A DNA stretch of 61,469 nt. Origin: Treponemataceae bacterium (GTDB taxonomy: Bacteria; Spirochaetota; Spirochaetia; Treponematales; Treponemataceae). The notes beneath the pieces were generated by a model. It had not been told where the DNA came from, did no database searches, and was given only the letters and a program-made list of their open reading frames with translations. Location of the stretch: positions 1 through 61,469 of the forward strand of contig JAIKVO010000160.1 in the NCBI GenBank assembly GCA_024685655.1. Reading direction: 5' to 3'. How positions within the stretch are numbered: the stretch's first letter is position 1; the number at the start of each line of letters is the position of its first letter. Of this stretch, positions 39,101 to 47,061 are shown one piece after another. The translations under genes and the position numbers were made by a program.

Positions 39101-42100
39101 ATTGAGATAGATTTTGTTGTTATGTGCAAAGCCGTAAACTTGATTATCCTGTTTGTAAAAAAGGACATTCAAATTATTGACAAAATCAGATTTGCGGATT
39201 ATTTTATCATTAAAAGCATTCGTGTTGTGTATAACTCGCATATATAGCGTACCCACTTCTGCGGATGCTTCTTTTATTTCTGTATCGTTTATATATAATA
39301 AATATCCTTTATCAATCCAATTTTTCATAATGTCGATTTTATTTCTGCCATAAACGGCAGTAACCCAATTAGCTTCAACTTCTTTGGTGTTCTTGTCGAA
39401 ATGAAAACTGACCATCATTGGATTGTTATTCTTGTCAAATTGGTCATAAACACCAAGTAAATAAAAATCATTCGGAATGCTATTATTTTTCGTTGAATTA
39501 AAAATGTATCTTGGATTTCCAAGATTATTAAAAACTTCTTTTACTTCTTTGTCTGTAAACTCTCCTTTATGACCATGAGTACGTCTCTCACCAAAATTTT
39601 CTTTTTCAAGAAATAAAGCTCTAGCTAACTTCTGTTTATACATATAAACCGGATGATTATCCAAACCGCATTGCCTGAGTATAAAAGGCGTTTCTTTTGA
39701 GATTTCAATAAAATCATCTTTTACATTGATGTCCTTTATTGTAAGTTTATCAATTTCAGAATCAAGATTCTCATCGTTTTCCGAGATAAACAAATCTTCT
39801 ACTTTGTTTTCTTTTGTCATCTTCTGAAGGATAGTCTCGTTCTCAAGAATCCTGTCGAATTCAGCCTTGTCGGTGACGACCTCGATTCCGGCGTCGGCAA
39901 GCTTGTCAAGGATGAAATTCTGCTTTATGACATATTTTTCGAAAATTTTATTTATAGGGAAATAACCTTCCGTAAACTCGATTTTTAAAGAATCGGCATT
40001 GTAAACTCCGACACCTTCATAATAAGGTTTGCCGTCCTCATCCTTGTAATAGTCATTCGTAAGGTAATTTTTCGCTTCCTTGACGGCTTCTTCAAGCGAA
40101 GTATAATCACCTTTGGAATCGGAGCCGCTGTCCCTGTCGTAAGTAACGACCTGATATTTACGGTTCTCAGTCTTGTCAGGAGATTCTTTCAGTGCCTCGG
40201 CAATCGCCTCCACGTCGTTGCCTGTCTCTTTGGCTATATCAAGCGGCGATTTATTGTTGAGGTAATCATAGACTTCATCGATGTAGTTGCCAAGGATTTC
40301 TTTCTTGTAATCATCATTGCCGTCCAAAAGCTTTCTTGCTAAATCAGATTTATTGCCTTTATCCCATTCGGCAATCAGGATTTCACTGACTTTATCAAAA
40401 TATGCGGCTTCAAAAAGGTCACGACTGTTTACAGATGCACTCTGCCGGAGTTCTTCGTCTTTCTTACAAGCATCATTTATTAAGTTCACGAGAATTTCTT
40501 GTTCAGAAACATCGTTGTTTTGTTCATGCTTCTGTTCCGCGAACTTCGCGTACTGCGGGAAAAAGTCAGGACGTTCCTGGTAAAGATAACGCTCGACGGT
40601 CATTCCCTCCGGGATATGGTAATCAACCTGCATCATAGGGATTCTCTTGATTTCGTTGATGTCGAGATAACCCCACTCCGCCATTGCATAATCGCCGTTG
40701 AGGCACTGGAAGCCGAAAGCCTCTCCGTCATTTCCGATCTCGGTTACGAAAGACTCAGTTCCGGTCGGGTGGAAATACCGGAGTACTATAGGATGCTGTT
40801 CCATTCCATCCGTAGCCCTGATTTTCGGAGCGTTCTCGACTGCGGACGCGATGTTTTTGAGCGTACGCACGAAGAAATCACGTTCCTCTCTCTCGGCGAG
40901 CTGTAGTGTGGTAATATACTGGCTGTTAGGAATGAATGATTTCGCCGTCTCAAGTTCCTTGTCAGTCAGGACTAATTCCTCTTGTTCCGATGAATCATTA
41001 ATTTCATCACGCTCCTTGTCGAGTTCATCTTCTGTTTTCCTTATCCAGCGACCGTTATCGTCCTGTTTGAAAAGGATGTTTCCGTTCTCTCCTACTGAGC
41101 AGAAAGTAAGGTCAAGATAATCCTTGCCGTCAGCCTGCATGATGAGCGCATCTGAAAGACTGAAATCAAGCAGAAGCTCGTCATTATGTTCCTCAAGGTG
41201 CTTTCCGATTTCGTCAAGGTTATCCTTGACCCACTGGACATCTTTACCAGCGAGTTCGGCGATATCATCGAAGGAGATGTTGTAATTATATCCGAGATCG
41301 CTGTTGCTGTATGCGGTCTGGCATATTTCGTCGGCAAGAGCCACGAAATCGAACTGGACGGTATTATCGGATGTTTCAGGAGTTTTCTCCTGTTCAACCT
41401 TTTCGGCGGGTTCCTCATGTGATGACGATGGTGACGCGGCTCCGGTATGTTCGGAAAATATTTCGTCAAAATGTTCTGTAATGTGGTCGGCAACGTGCGT
41501 TCCGAGGTATTCCCGAAGGACTTCCATATCTTCTTCGGATATAACGTAGTCAGGAAGCATCTGTGTAGCGTCGTTGGAAGCGAAGTGAAGGTTCGTGTCG
41601 TCGTCGATATCTCTGTCGGCGGTAATATGATACGCGCTGCGCTCGATTCCGGTGGCGAAATCCGTGGGGCTTATGAGTGACCTAGCCTCTCTGACGGAGA
41701 CCTCGCGCTGTCCTTTCCGTTCGAAATTACCGGTAGCAGGGTTCTTTTTCTGGACATAGAATTTCGACGACCTCATGACGGACTCAATGGCGGCTATGCT
41801 TTCCCTGACTTCTTTGGAATCAGCAGGTTTGTCAAAAACTATGCTTTCTTCGGCGGCTATAATTTTTCTCTCAGAATCCGTAAGCGTGTTGTCGCGGTAT
41901 TTCTGGAGTATGTCAATGCAATTGTCCTTGTAAAGAAAGCTGCTGCTCTTGAAATTACTGAATCTCTTATAATCCAGGGGTTCCCAATTGGCATAAGAAA
42001 GGTTTTCCTCATATCCGGCGCGCTCGTCAAGCTCAGACTGAGTTTTGCCGTCGGGGTCGAAGCTTCCGAGCTGGTAATGCTCGGCAATAATATTTTCTGC

Positions 42101-44515
42101 GGCTTTGTCGAAATCAGTGAGATTCCTTGCTTCATTTGACGTATAAGTGCCGCCGTCGGCTTCGTTGAAGTCCCTGTCATAGAACACATAGCTCCATGAG
42201 CTATCCTCATAGCGGAGCGCAAGGAATTCGTTGAGATATTTGTTGTGGTAGTATTTCTCGAATCCGCTTTCAACGATAAGCTCGTGGAAATATTCCTCGG
42301 CATATTCTCCCCTGCCGCAAAGTTCCGCAATCTGCATGAATACGTCAATGCCGATATCGGAGATTTCCTGCCAGCTTTCCTTGTCGTTAGTGACCGATGA
42401 TTTGGCGGTTTCATAAACTTCGTCAGCCCATTCCTCGTCGGAGAAATACTCCTTGAGCTTGTCCTCCGGGATATGGTCGATGAGCCAGCGGAGATTGTCA
42501 CCGAGGTTTGCGTCCGCAGCGGCTACCTTGATTGCCTTGCGCGGGTCAGCTCCCTTGTTGAGAAGCTCAAGCCATACGTCAGGACGTGAATCAAGAGTCG
42601 CGAAATCTCTCGCAAGCTCGTCGTCAAGATTTTGTTTCTGACGGATTTCGGACAGTTCGGGAGAAACGAGGGCAAACTGGTTCGCGTAATTGCGTATCAT
42701 GTACGGAACCTCGCTCTCGGAGTAGCCGTAGGAACTGATGACGAAACCGTATCCTGGCTTGTAGTTGACCCTGCCTACGGTACGCTCGTCTTCATTAGTT
42801 TTTATGATATCAAGCTGCTCTTTTTCCTTGTCAAAACGGAATTCGAATCCACCTTTGTGTACTATATCAAGTATTGCTTCGTCGTCAAGGTATTCCATTT
42901 CGCCTTTATGGAATAGATATGCTTGGTTGATGAAGGAAGAAATGTCGTCGGCAGCCGGGGAAACGAAATGGCTGCCGTTCGGACTGTGATTGATATGTCC
43001 GAGACCGCACCTTAAGAAAACGCAGTCCCGCTGGTCCTCGACAAACTCGTCGGTTCCGAACTGGTAGAGGTAATGAACGGCGGCAAGTTTAGCTATTTCA
43101 GGCGTACGAGCCTGCTTGATAATGCTTTCCAGCTCCTGCATACGGAGCGTGACTATGGCGGAATGCCCTCCCTCAAAAAGCCTGCGGAGCCTTGCGTCGC
43201 CGATATATCTGGAATTGTTCTCGATATATGCTTCCTTAAGCTTCTCATAGTCATCCAAGGTCTTCTTGTTCTTTTCGTGGAATTCAGTCGTTACACTTGT
43301 GAAAAGCTCGTCTGCTTCTGCTATGTTTTTTTCTTCATTGGTTTTAGTATCGTCAGTTACGGTCGAAGTTTCCGGTTCCGTCTCTACATTACCGCCGGAT
43401 TTTTCCTGCTCTACATGCTCTGGGATTACGGCAGTTTCTTCCGCGACCTCGGAGTTTTCTTTAAGTTGTGTTTTTCCGGCGGGGGCGGATACAGCCTGTT
43501 CTTCGTGTTGAGAACCAAGCCTTTCAAGGCGTCCGAGATATTCCTTGATTGTGCCGGATTTCTCAGGTGTTATCGGATTGACGTCAACCGGAATTCCGTT
43601 TATCTGCAGGTGTTCATCGGCTATTACGTTGAAAAGGTCGTCTTCTCTCCACTCTCCTTCATAATTCTCTGTTCCGTACTGAACGAGTATTTTGATATGT
43701 TCGTCTTTATCCGGATTGCCGTAAACAGATATGCCGCCTATATATGGTTCCGGAACGAGGTCATGGAATATATTCTGGATGTCTTCCTCGATGAGAGATT
43801 CAATTTCATGCTTCTTGTAGCTTTCTCCGTTTATAAGATATGTGGGTTCATCATCGATGCTGCTTGTAGATATGTCTTGGGGTACCGCCGGAGAAAATTG
43901 TTTATTTTCCTGTGATTGAAGATTCTGCCTGAGTCGTTCGTTCTCCTCCCGGAGCGAGCGGTTATCTTCTTGTAGCTGAGAAATGACATCAGTGAATCTT
44001 GCGAACTCGACGGACTCATTTATTATTTTATCTTTGAGCATATTCGCGATTCTCTCGTATGCCGCAGGTGTAAGCTCATAGTCCATGCTCTTCTCGATGA
44101 TTTTAAGAAGAAGGTCGTCGGCGGAATCACCGGTAAGTATCTCCTGATGAAATGTTTTATCAGATGAGACAGGTTGCGAGATTTGTTCTCCACCGTTTGT
44201 TCCGGATGTCGAGTCCTGGGAAGAGGAACTTCCGGATTCAGGATTGGCTGAATCTTCTGCGAGCAATGACGAGGACTGCTCCGGAAAGAACTTTTCCGTA
44301 AAGTCCTTGATGAAATCGTCGCAACCGCGCTTAGCCTCGGCTGTGAAAGGATACCATCTTCCGGTCGTCCCCTCGCCTTTTTTGCTGTAATATCTCCAGC
44401 CGTTCTGCTTGAGGTAGTCCAGAATTTCTTTGTCCGGTCTGTTGCTGAAAGATATGTTCGTGAAAGGAATGCCGTCATTCCGGATGAAGTTCATTGTAAG
44501 TTTTTCATTGCTCAT
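30128..44515 (-). CDS. Giant polyvalent protein: DUF2958-like, MuF-C-like, zincin, N6-adenine methylase and SNF2-type helicase
   Basis: This 4,795-aa single ORF has the following layout (residues approximate). An N-terminal domain (1-80) and a coiled/Ser-rich linker; two related units of about 100 aa near 440-540 and 2150-2250; a DUF2958-like region 1212-1318 (RYFHPTGTESFVTEIG, AEWGYLDINEI); a MuF-C-like domain 1610-1760 (TPFILRQCGL, HGHKGEFTDKEV); a zincin motif HEYTHLWDNY at 1814; an N6-adenine methylase at 2650-2870 (EPSAGTGKF, NPPYGTY); and an SNF2-type helicase at 3900-4560 (EVGVGKT about 3945, VDEAHRFKN about 4101, HRQGNAQGR about 4462). The last five residues are QLSLF, a sliding-clamp-binding-type motif. 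Methylase-helicase fusions such as phage P1 DarB protect entering DNA from restriction; the same role is likely here. All catalytic motifs look intact. Confidence 0.88.
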   Translation of the reverse strand: MSNEKLTMNFIRNDGIPFTNISFSNRPDKEILDYLKQNGWRYYSKKGEGTTGRWYPFTAEAKRGCDDFIKDFTEKFFPEQSSSLLAEDSANPESGSSSSQDSTSGTNGGEQISQPVSSDKTFHQEILTGDSADDLLLKIIEKSMDYELTPAAYERIANMLKDKIINESVEFARFTDVISQLQEDNRSLREENERLRQNLQSQENKQFSPAVPQDISTSSIDDEPTYLINGESYKKHEIESLIEEDIQNIFHDLVPEPYIGGISVYGNPDKDEHIKILVQYGTENYEGEWREDDLFNVIADEHLQINGIPVDVNPITPEKSGTIKEYLGRLERLGSQHEEQAVSAPAGKTQLKENSEVAEETAVIPEHVEQEKSGGNVETEPETSTVTDDTKTNEEKNIAEADELFTSVTTEFHEKNKKTLDDYEKLKEAYIENNSRYIGDARLRRLFEGGHSAIVTLRMQELESIIKQARTPEIAKLAAVHYLYQFGTDEFVEDQRDCVFLRCGLGHINHSPNGSHFVSPAADDISSFINQAYLFHKGEMEYLDDEAILDIVHKGGFEFRFDKEKEQLDIIKTNEDERTVGRVNYKPGYGFVISSYGYSESEVPYMIRNYANQFALVSPELSEIRQKQNLDDELARDFATLDSRPDVWLELLNKGADPRKAIKVAAADANLGDNLRWLIDHIPEDKLKEYFSDEEWADEVYETAKSSVTNDKESWQEISDIGIDVFMQIAELCGRGEYAEEYFHELIVESGFEKYYHNKYLNEFLALRYEDSSWSYVFYDRDFNEADGGTYTSNEARNLTDFDKAAENIIAEHYQLGSFDPDGKTQSELDERAGYEENLSYANWEPLDYKRFSNFKSSSFLYKDNCIDILQKYRDNTLTDSERKIIAAEESIVFDKPADSKEVRESIAAIESVMRSSKFYVQKKNPATGNFERKGQREVSVREARSLISPTDFATGIERSAYHITADRDIDDDTNLHFASNDATQMLPDYVISEEDMEVLREYLGTHVADHITEHFDEIFSEHTGAASPSSSHEEPAEKVEQEKTPETSDNTVQFDFVALADEICQTAYSNSDLGYNYNISFDDIAELAGKDVQWVKDNLDEIGKHLEEHNDELLLDFSLSDALIMQADGKDYLDLTFCSVGENGNILFKQDDNGRWIRKTEDELDKERDEINDSSEQEELVLTDKELETAKSFIPNSQYITTLQLAEREERDFFVRTLKNIASAVENAPKIRATDGMEQHPIVLRYFHPTGTESFVTEIGNDGEAFGFQCLNGDYAMAEWGYLDINEIKRIPMMQVDYHIPEGMTVERYLYQERPDFFPQYAKFAEQKHEQNNDVSEQEILVNLINDACKKDEELRQSASVNSRDLFEAAYFDKVSEILIAEWDKGNKSDLARKLLDGNDDYKKEILGNYIDEVYDYLNNKSPLDIAKETGNDVEAIAEALKESPDKTENRKYQVVTYDRDSGSDSKGDYTSLEEAVKEAKNYLTNDYYKDEDGKPYYEGVGVYNADSLKIEFTEGYFPINKIFEKYVIKQNFILDKLADAGIEVVTDKAEFDRILENETILQKMTKENKVEDLFISENDENLDSEIDKLTIKDINVKDDFIEISKETPFILRQCGLDNHPVYMYKQKLARALFLEKENFGERRTHGHKGEFTDKEVKEVFNNLGNPRYIFNSTKNNSIPNDFYLLGVYDQFDKNNNPMMVSFHFDKNTKEVEANWVTAVYGRNKIDIMKNWIDKGYLLYINDTEIKEASAEVGTLYMRVIHNTNAFNDKIIRKSDFVNNLNVLFYKQDNQVYGFAHNNKIYLNPEIMNSEVALHEYTHLWDNYIQRMNPELWQKGKEIFRNTSLWNEVKYDPNYADIAYNDDLLLSEVHAKICGKMADEILNRILERDGELTKNSIIDWDKEVFDYCKERFWLSEKTGKDFVDFISLPMKDLFSGKDILSHLNELDFGESVSSRNVATNSSVSGEKDFQLSDAVTDEIIYGESGLENNSFKYKGKTYVPFRSFRESSPLAKYNSVSDWTIIAQNLDWKEAAVNKDNPSDKGFKVDDFYAAAGGRDKCRADIFYCVDTGKFYLPTDGGLPCVDYENIRTNGYYGEFANFKMYDTYVKSVELYMRFQNVYEPQIREASYVLNYVEDKYNESGEIRDFESMRLQYRDYVDIQMHRLTDIIKNASSPEIATYAAKECLYSYGTSPDLFFTERFSDNLYLRCHLGDFEHRDGQRVFVDPDEQEIIDFITTTYNSLHGIENPAHTEETEPLEYSFAIKDDTEFGTGGFKPVINLTAEEAAKKYLELNDPDTGIALIIPGDFIFSDEWAADGISIAVIDNDGDINFQIFGDTFINGLKKPDERAKTYIAAYKELYQELINAGAKVKYPRFLFDKEKELFPIEPTAELSEESRPVIITADNIEKLGIKVGTIVKDNEDSYWRIAKVDDFMASMYRCDKDGNKLDVTGNTGRSSFGEGLKQLLADGVFTYTLVSPSNTVQKEAAPDFVSSHIHFTGLSKPETKEHDGSENLTRENKKPDVYLNHSFLQFPGINKWLYQENKNGFVILTALDYEPGVHTVPIKVSDGSNGWKESEAVVDYTKTPRWGMSKEDFLERNLEQYLTSETAAPEKKTNSKKDIKAIREQCREILKKKDSEITDEDKAILAQYEGGGGTGESDRSADAVLNEFYTPDKLIEKVWEIADAYRPGAKRVLEPSAGTGKFANNRPDNEFTMYEIDETSARINRILHPDANVIHGAFQSQFFDKNGIAKIKDYTMPQYDIVIGNPPYGTYKDSWHGKGEGKEFNRYEEYFLSRGIESLNIYGLNDVLVYVVPSGFLKSQVDSAKIKIASEGILIDAYRLPEGTFPTTEVGTDIVVFMRNKDKDTSQSLRLLGNDAWFEDHPEKILGQVKTRTNRFGKEESYVTPHDGLSVQDELDKISVLCAESVRARKEAIIDGYIKDNLEWLVNERQCSREDTADMLHLLYHKFEHSEAFERAKVIPLAFGDGQKQVIPEDNNLFTGSFDYSRKFKVGKQELIDVIGILDDTLDYHTVWDRAFAVQHGMEKKDVARLLTWNHAGNQWDLSESHHEFMDIAPEAEQEKSPDEPQELPEKTVQKSYAQIALESVKNGGAKNSVLDALLTGQVADNDYKNENALKLLRISSIDDWRSGFYRYDSDLKVIVNVRTLESVLYHSHYNHNRFIIAASDRDGFITPFFDENSPDFKKLTSNQKDKLRKSVEWYEKEINRIRDVFVGYEDGKFYLKDRNDRISKYSERPFFVPETNEIAMLNTENTLVAGLGFDYKDYKIWGSKKDIGDVVTGGYDDIKKNYNYTCGIYYASYDSLYPADGKYDIGRIIEENKQIEDSTQKERASYPLTDSLPYSKLEDNYKKQLASKKKAALALSGISGEEWFDKAIAYYDDKVKKHAEKLSVRNAEIRKTEDANVVLDCILSHKLTDRESFEAGSSYVLCLGTEKGTDVLINGKKALNIDSNNKSLVTYNNYYVTEQFVKALYDRFGGELSVSNVKFNEPARPVLSKLIKENLPAAPDEYLVNGITQFALDSTRIHIGGKPPKADFGGHTATLTQSGIISSVYLDGGKEPVIRFNRKSNLLTLYQSAFDSGAIESLENAFRNVYDKLHVTKYVTIDNVHYCDNDGFTVIMPEKASQTYHPEKTDIMSSDEFTKLYGTSWNEDERIFWEFTDYENYVDITKLTSEQSEKLRKSSNYYEEKDGRYIHRELFASGDIYQKIAANDEYFNKGQLSEESYHRNRDFLEKNVPVPYRFEEISVSVKSPFVRNLNIDGLPLPELFLQWATGCNLEDSRNSRFEINDFTQAGISREDIPPDIYWSDITDYIDGNPVKVDSAIKDEDKRKKIANEKANSRKVAAETLFSRFLREGLSKVGQDIFVTSYNRNFNYNKEPDYSRLPLFVYGMNRYKNGEPFTLYEQQIKGVAALSNKGNGLLAYEVGVGKTAAGVVSTVNQIQTGRSERPFIFVPKSVIKAWENDIRELFPDITLNVLGNMSYKNIAPYYDGNHGLNLQPGSITLCTHEALNNISFKRETVEEYLFGDFADLLALNDALDSTNPHERAEAEKKILDYAGCSSAANNDNYVFFENTGCDHVTVDEAHRFKNLYKVPRPKKGEKNEFQGMGSGTPSKRAAKMFAVTQYVQRENNDRNVFMLTATPFTNSPLEVYSMLSYIARKELEKQGIKDLYSFCEQYASTRLEQNVTHKNEIVYASVMKEFNDVQGLQNTLKKYIDKVDAEEALVIRPDRVVHPVYLQPTKLQQEIFEFAHNLMNYNPGEDEKRAPVLEGLNLINKASLSPALISEDQLTDPYTHLPSGIALPSADELVESSPKLKTVFDTVVKNWRSHKDCGQIVYSNIGTDEFSTMAKYLNKQGVPVSAIAIINGSDVIMGGKKVPGGSDEARDTVKDAFNDIHNPCKILIGSAAISEGMNLNGNSIALYNLTLGWNPTESVQVEGRIHRQGNAQGRVHIVYPLLEDSCDPFLYQKHDEKSSRIDDLFSYKSGSKMSVSGIDPQEAKFALIKNPATLADFEIQNKVNELEKQKLVYESQLQDYDSLVTARITFTERLNKRTEDKAAYEANFLKSGRTPDEQQRGIERLDKSLGDCKTNLVNIGKKLVAMGIENDADASQFSVSTNRKIDSLKEKIERLKSQEHKQEITEKWKMKLLEDNLLKSRRADTGNLAESISGDLVPFEVTEERVQKERWRIACENKERDPGKYEKAKSAWEKYCNKKAEKETSFGNASTGIPGEPENDYSLNKSEKNAAAAVPTSPKLIPPPRPEQKKVLSGGEQLSLF
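36968..36990. repeat. Isolated copy of the 23-bp palindrome inside the giant gene
   Basis: A perfect-arm copy (ACGGGTCA-N7-TGACCCGT). Read on the minus strand it is identical over all 23 bases to copy 1 in the initiator-like gene and encodes the same GSENLTR peptide. It lies between the helicase/methylase part and upstream domains, about residue 2510. Confidence 0.85.
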
Positions 44516-44539
44516 TTTGTTGCCTCTTTATAGTTTTTC

Positions 44540-44557
44540 TGCCGCAAGGTTGCGGCA
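44540..44557. promoter_or_regulatory. Perfect 18-bp palindrome before the giant gene
   Basis: TGCCGCAA-GG-TTGCGGCA is the best-conserved member of the family. It is 25 nt upstream of the giant-protein ATG, in the 55-bp gap after the ComM-like gene. Confidence 0.65.
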
Positions 44558-44570
44558 ACAAGGAAATGAT

Positions 44571-47009
44571 TCAGTTTCCCTTGAAACCTACGCCGCCAAG
44601 CTCCCTGCGGAGTTTCTGGTTCTCATTCTGGAGAGCCTTGTTTTCTTTTGTAAGCTTCTCGTTCTCATCGCAAAGCTCATTGTTCGTGTCTATGATTTTG
44701 TCCAGCCGTCGGACAGCGTTGCGGAATCCCTCGGCAAGTCCTTCCTTGCACTCACGGAGAGTGCCGTCAACGTCGATAGTGACAGGCTCGGTGTTTGAAG
44801 CAGGAACATGTTCTTCATGCTGAGGGGGAAAAGGTGTTGACTTTTCATATGAATTTGATATAGTTTTCAACGGAGGGACGTTTAGTACGTCCTCTCTGGT
44901 CGGATTGACCGTCACCAGCTGCTTGCCAGTTGTACGCTCAATCATCTGCCCGATTTCATCTGACACATATATCAGCTGGTCGGGCTTTTTTATTTTATTC
45001 ACAACGTTGTTGATGTCTCTTTCATGGGTTGAGATCGAAACGTTCTCATTCTCGATGGAAACTACGACAGATTGTACGGCCTTGTTTTTTCCGTTCATGA
45101 CGAATGATTTGGCATAAATATGAGCCGCATTCATATCACCGAATACGCTTTGCCTTTCCTCGTTGATTACGAGGTCAGGAATCTTTAGGGTGTCATAGAC
45201 AGCCTGCAAAATTGATTGTCGCTCATTTGCATTTAGCTTCTCAAACTGATGTTCTCCAAGTTTTACTTTCTCAACAGGCGTATCTATCATTGAATAAGGG
45301 AAAAGCTTATTGTAGTTTTCCCTCGTAAAAGGAATATCAGACAAAGGACGTGCAGTTTCGTTCAAAGCATCTTTCAGGCAGTTTTTCAATGAATCTAAAT
45401 ATGTTTTTTCGTTTGTAAAATTAGATTTTTTGGTTTGTGCGGCGGTCTCCACGGCAGGTTCCCTGCGGAAATTTTTAGGCTTCCCGAAAATAGGCGCGAC
45501 AAGCTCCGCTGACTCGCGGATGTCATCCAGTGATATCTCGCGCCTGTTGTCCATGTTCGCAATCGTAAGCGCGACTTTAAGCATGTTCTGTCCGTCGCGG
45601 ACGCTGTAATTGTCCTTGATGCCGTCGAAGAATTCCTGGCACTTTTGGTCGAGCTTGCACATCTTGGCGAACTCTACACCGTTGAGGGCGGAGTTTTTTA
45701 CGCCGTTCTCGCGTTGTATCTTATATGCGTTCGCGACATGCTCCTTCATCTCCTGAACTGTTATTTTACGGGTGTCTTTCTCGTCCTTCTCGAAATGCTG
45801 CTTGATTTCGATGCGGGAAAGAACGCCGCTGTCGATTTTCTTCCAGTACTGGTCAACGGATTTATCTGAGCAGAGACAGATTTTTCCGGCGGAACCGTAG
45901 TTTCCGCACGGACAAGGGTTGTTTGCCATGACAATCTGAGCGTCCGCAGGATACATGGTATGCCTACCCGCGCGGCTGAGAGTTATTGATTTGTTCTCCA
46001 TAGGAACGCGGAGACTTTGAAGCACAGAGAATCTGAACTCAGAAGCATCGTCAAGGAAAAGCGTTCCGTTATGGGCAAGGGTAATTTCGCCCGGACGAAT
46101 GTCGGAGCCGCCGCCGACCATCCCCTCAAGGCTCGAACTACGATACGGCATCCTGAAAGGGGGTCTCCTTGAGTCTATGTCATTAGGATTAAGAAGACCG
46201 GCGATGCTTTTTATTCTTTTTACGGTATTTGCTTCTTCCTTCGTCAGGTCAGGAGTAAGCGCGGGAATAAGGCAATAGGATAAAAGTGTCTTTCCGCTTC
46301 CGGGGGCGCCCTCAAGAAGAATGTTGTGCCTTCCGGCGACCGCGATCTCTATCGCGCGGCATACGTCGTAATAGCCGTCAAGACTCATCGAAGAGGCTTC
46401 ATCAAGAAGCTTCTCGTCGAATGTAATGCCGGACGGTTCGTTCTTCTTAAGGTTGGTGTCCTCGATTGAAATAAACTTCTCGTTGGCAAATAGTTTCTCA
46501 TGCGCCTCGGAGAGAGTGCTGACGCTCAATACCTTCGCGCCGGGAACCAATAGAGCCTCATTAGCGTTTATATCAGGGACGACGAAATTGGTTATGCCCT
46601 CGGAAACAGCTTTTTCCAAAGCTGCTGTGACTCCCCTGACCGGAAGTATGTTGCCGTTTGAGTCGATGTCTCCGACAGCAAGGATTTTCTCGCCGTCATG
46701 ACCATAGCCACCGTGTTCCTCGTTGAGGACAGAGAGAGCCATAGCAAGAGGAAGCATGTCTCCGTCCTTCCTAATGTCTGCCGGACTTAGGGACATAAGG
46801 ACCCGTTCCGGCGGGAAAGGAAGATTCTGCTTGGTGAAAGCTGACCTTATGCGGTTACGAACGTCCGATACCACTCCGTCTGCCAATCCAACGATATCGA
46901 CCGCAGGTATACCGCGTCTTAGATCAGTCTCAACATATATGATATTTCCCTCGTAACCGAAGGAAGAATATCCGTAAATAGTGCTTTTTTCGTTCTCTGT
47001 GTCTGCCAT
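44571..47009 (-). CDS. ComM/YifB-like AAA+ ATPase fused to a nuclease-like domain and a shared C-terminal tail
   Basis: The start is ATG 47009 behind AAGGAG; the track's upstream MSADKP extension overlaps the preceding gene's end and is not a real N-terminus. The protein is 812 aa. Residues 1-175 are the Lon-protease-like domain of ComM/YifB (AVDIVGLADGVVSDVRNRIR). Next is a Mg-chelatase-type AAA domain with Walker A GAPGSGKT (about 235) and CPCGNYG (about 366). ComM proteins usually end near residue 510. Here an added domain (about 565-695, KLFPYSMI, HIYAKSF, VSISTHERDINNVVNKI) resembles the barnase/EndoU-like nucleases of polyvalent proteins, though this is tentative. Then comes the roughly 65-aa tail found on two neighbours. 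ComM drives branch migration in recombination, so this fusion may process incoming DNA. Confidence 0.8.
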   Translation of the reverse strand: MADTENEKSTIYGYSSFGYEGNIIYVETDLRRGIPAVDIVGLADGVVSDVRNRIRSAFTKQNLPFPPERVLMSLSPADIRKDGDMLPLAMALSVLNEEHGGYGHDGEKILAVGDIDSNGNILPVRGVTAALEKAVSEGITNFVVPDINANEALLVPGAKVLSVSTLSEAHEKLFANEKFISIEDTNLKKNEPSGITFDEKLLDEASSMSLDGYYDVCRAIEIAVAGRHNILLEGAPGSGKTLLSYCLIPALTPDLTKEEANTVKRIKSIAGLLNPNDIDSRRPPFRMPYRSSSLEGMVGGGSDIRPGEITLAHNGTLFLDDASEFRFSVLQSLRVPMENKSITLSRAGRHTMYPADAQIVMANNPCPCGNYGSAGKICLCSDKSVDQYWKKIDSGVLSRIEIKQHFEKDEKDTRKITVQEMKEHVANAYKIQRENGVKNSALNGVEFAKMCKLDQKCQEFFDGIKDNYSVRDGQNMLKVALTIANMDNRREISLDDIRESAELVAPIFGKPKNFRREPAVETAAQTKKSNFTNEKTYLDSLKNCLKDALNETARPLSDIPFTRENYNKLFPYSMIDTPVEKVKLGEHQFEKLNANERQSILQAVYDTLKIPDLVINEERQSVFGDMNAAHIYAKSFVMNGKNKAVQSVVVSIENENVSISTHERDINNVVNKIKKPDQLIYVSDEIGQMIERTTGKQLVTVNPTREDVLNVPPLKTISNSYEKSTPFPPQHEEHVPASNTEPVTIDVDGTLRECKEGLAEGFRNAVRRLDKIIDTNNELCDENEKLTKENKALQNENQKLRRELGGVGFKGN

Positions 47010-47024
47010 ATAATTTTCTCCTTC

Positions 47025-47042
47025 TGTCGCAACGTTTAGGCA
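47025..47042. promoter_or_regulatory. Degenerate palindrome before the ComM-like gene
   Basis: TGTCGCAA-CG-TTTAGGCA keeps the left arm but has two changes in the right arm. It sits 16-33 nt before ATG 47009, immediately upstream of the ribosome site, the same position as in the other gaps. Confidence 0.5.
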
Positions 47043-47061
47043 ATTTATGTATTCCAGCGGT

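Noticed and set aside
43073-43915. 280-codon plus-strand ORF opposite the giant gene
   Set aside because: Antisense to a 4,795-codon gene with coherent domains; no ribosome site or family resemblance.
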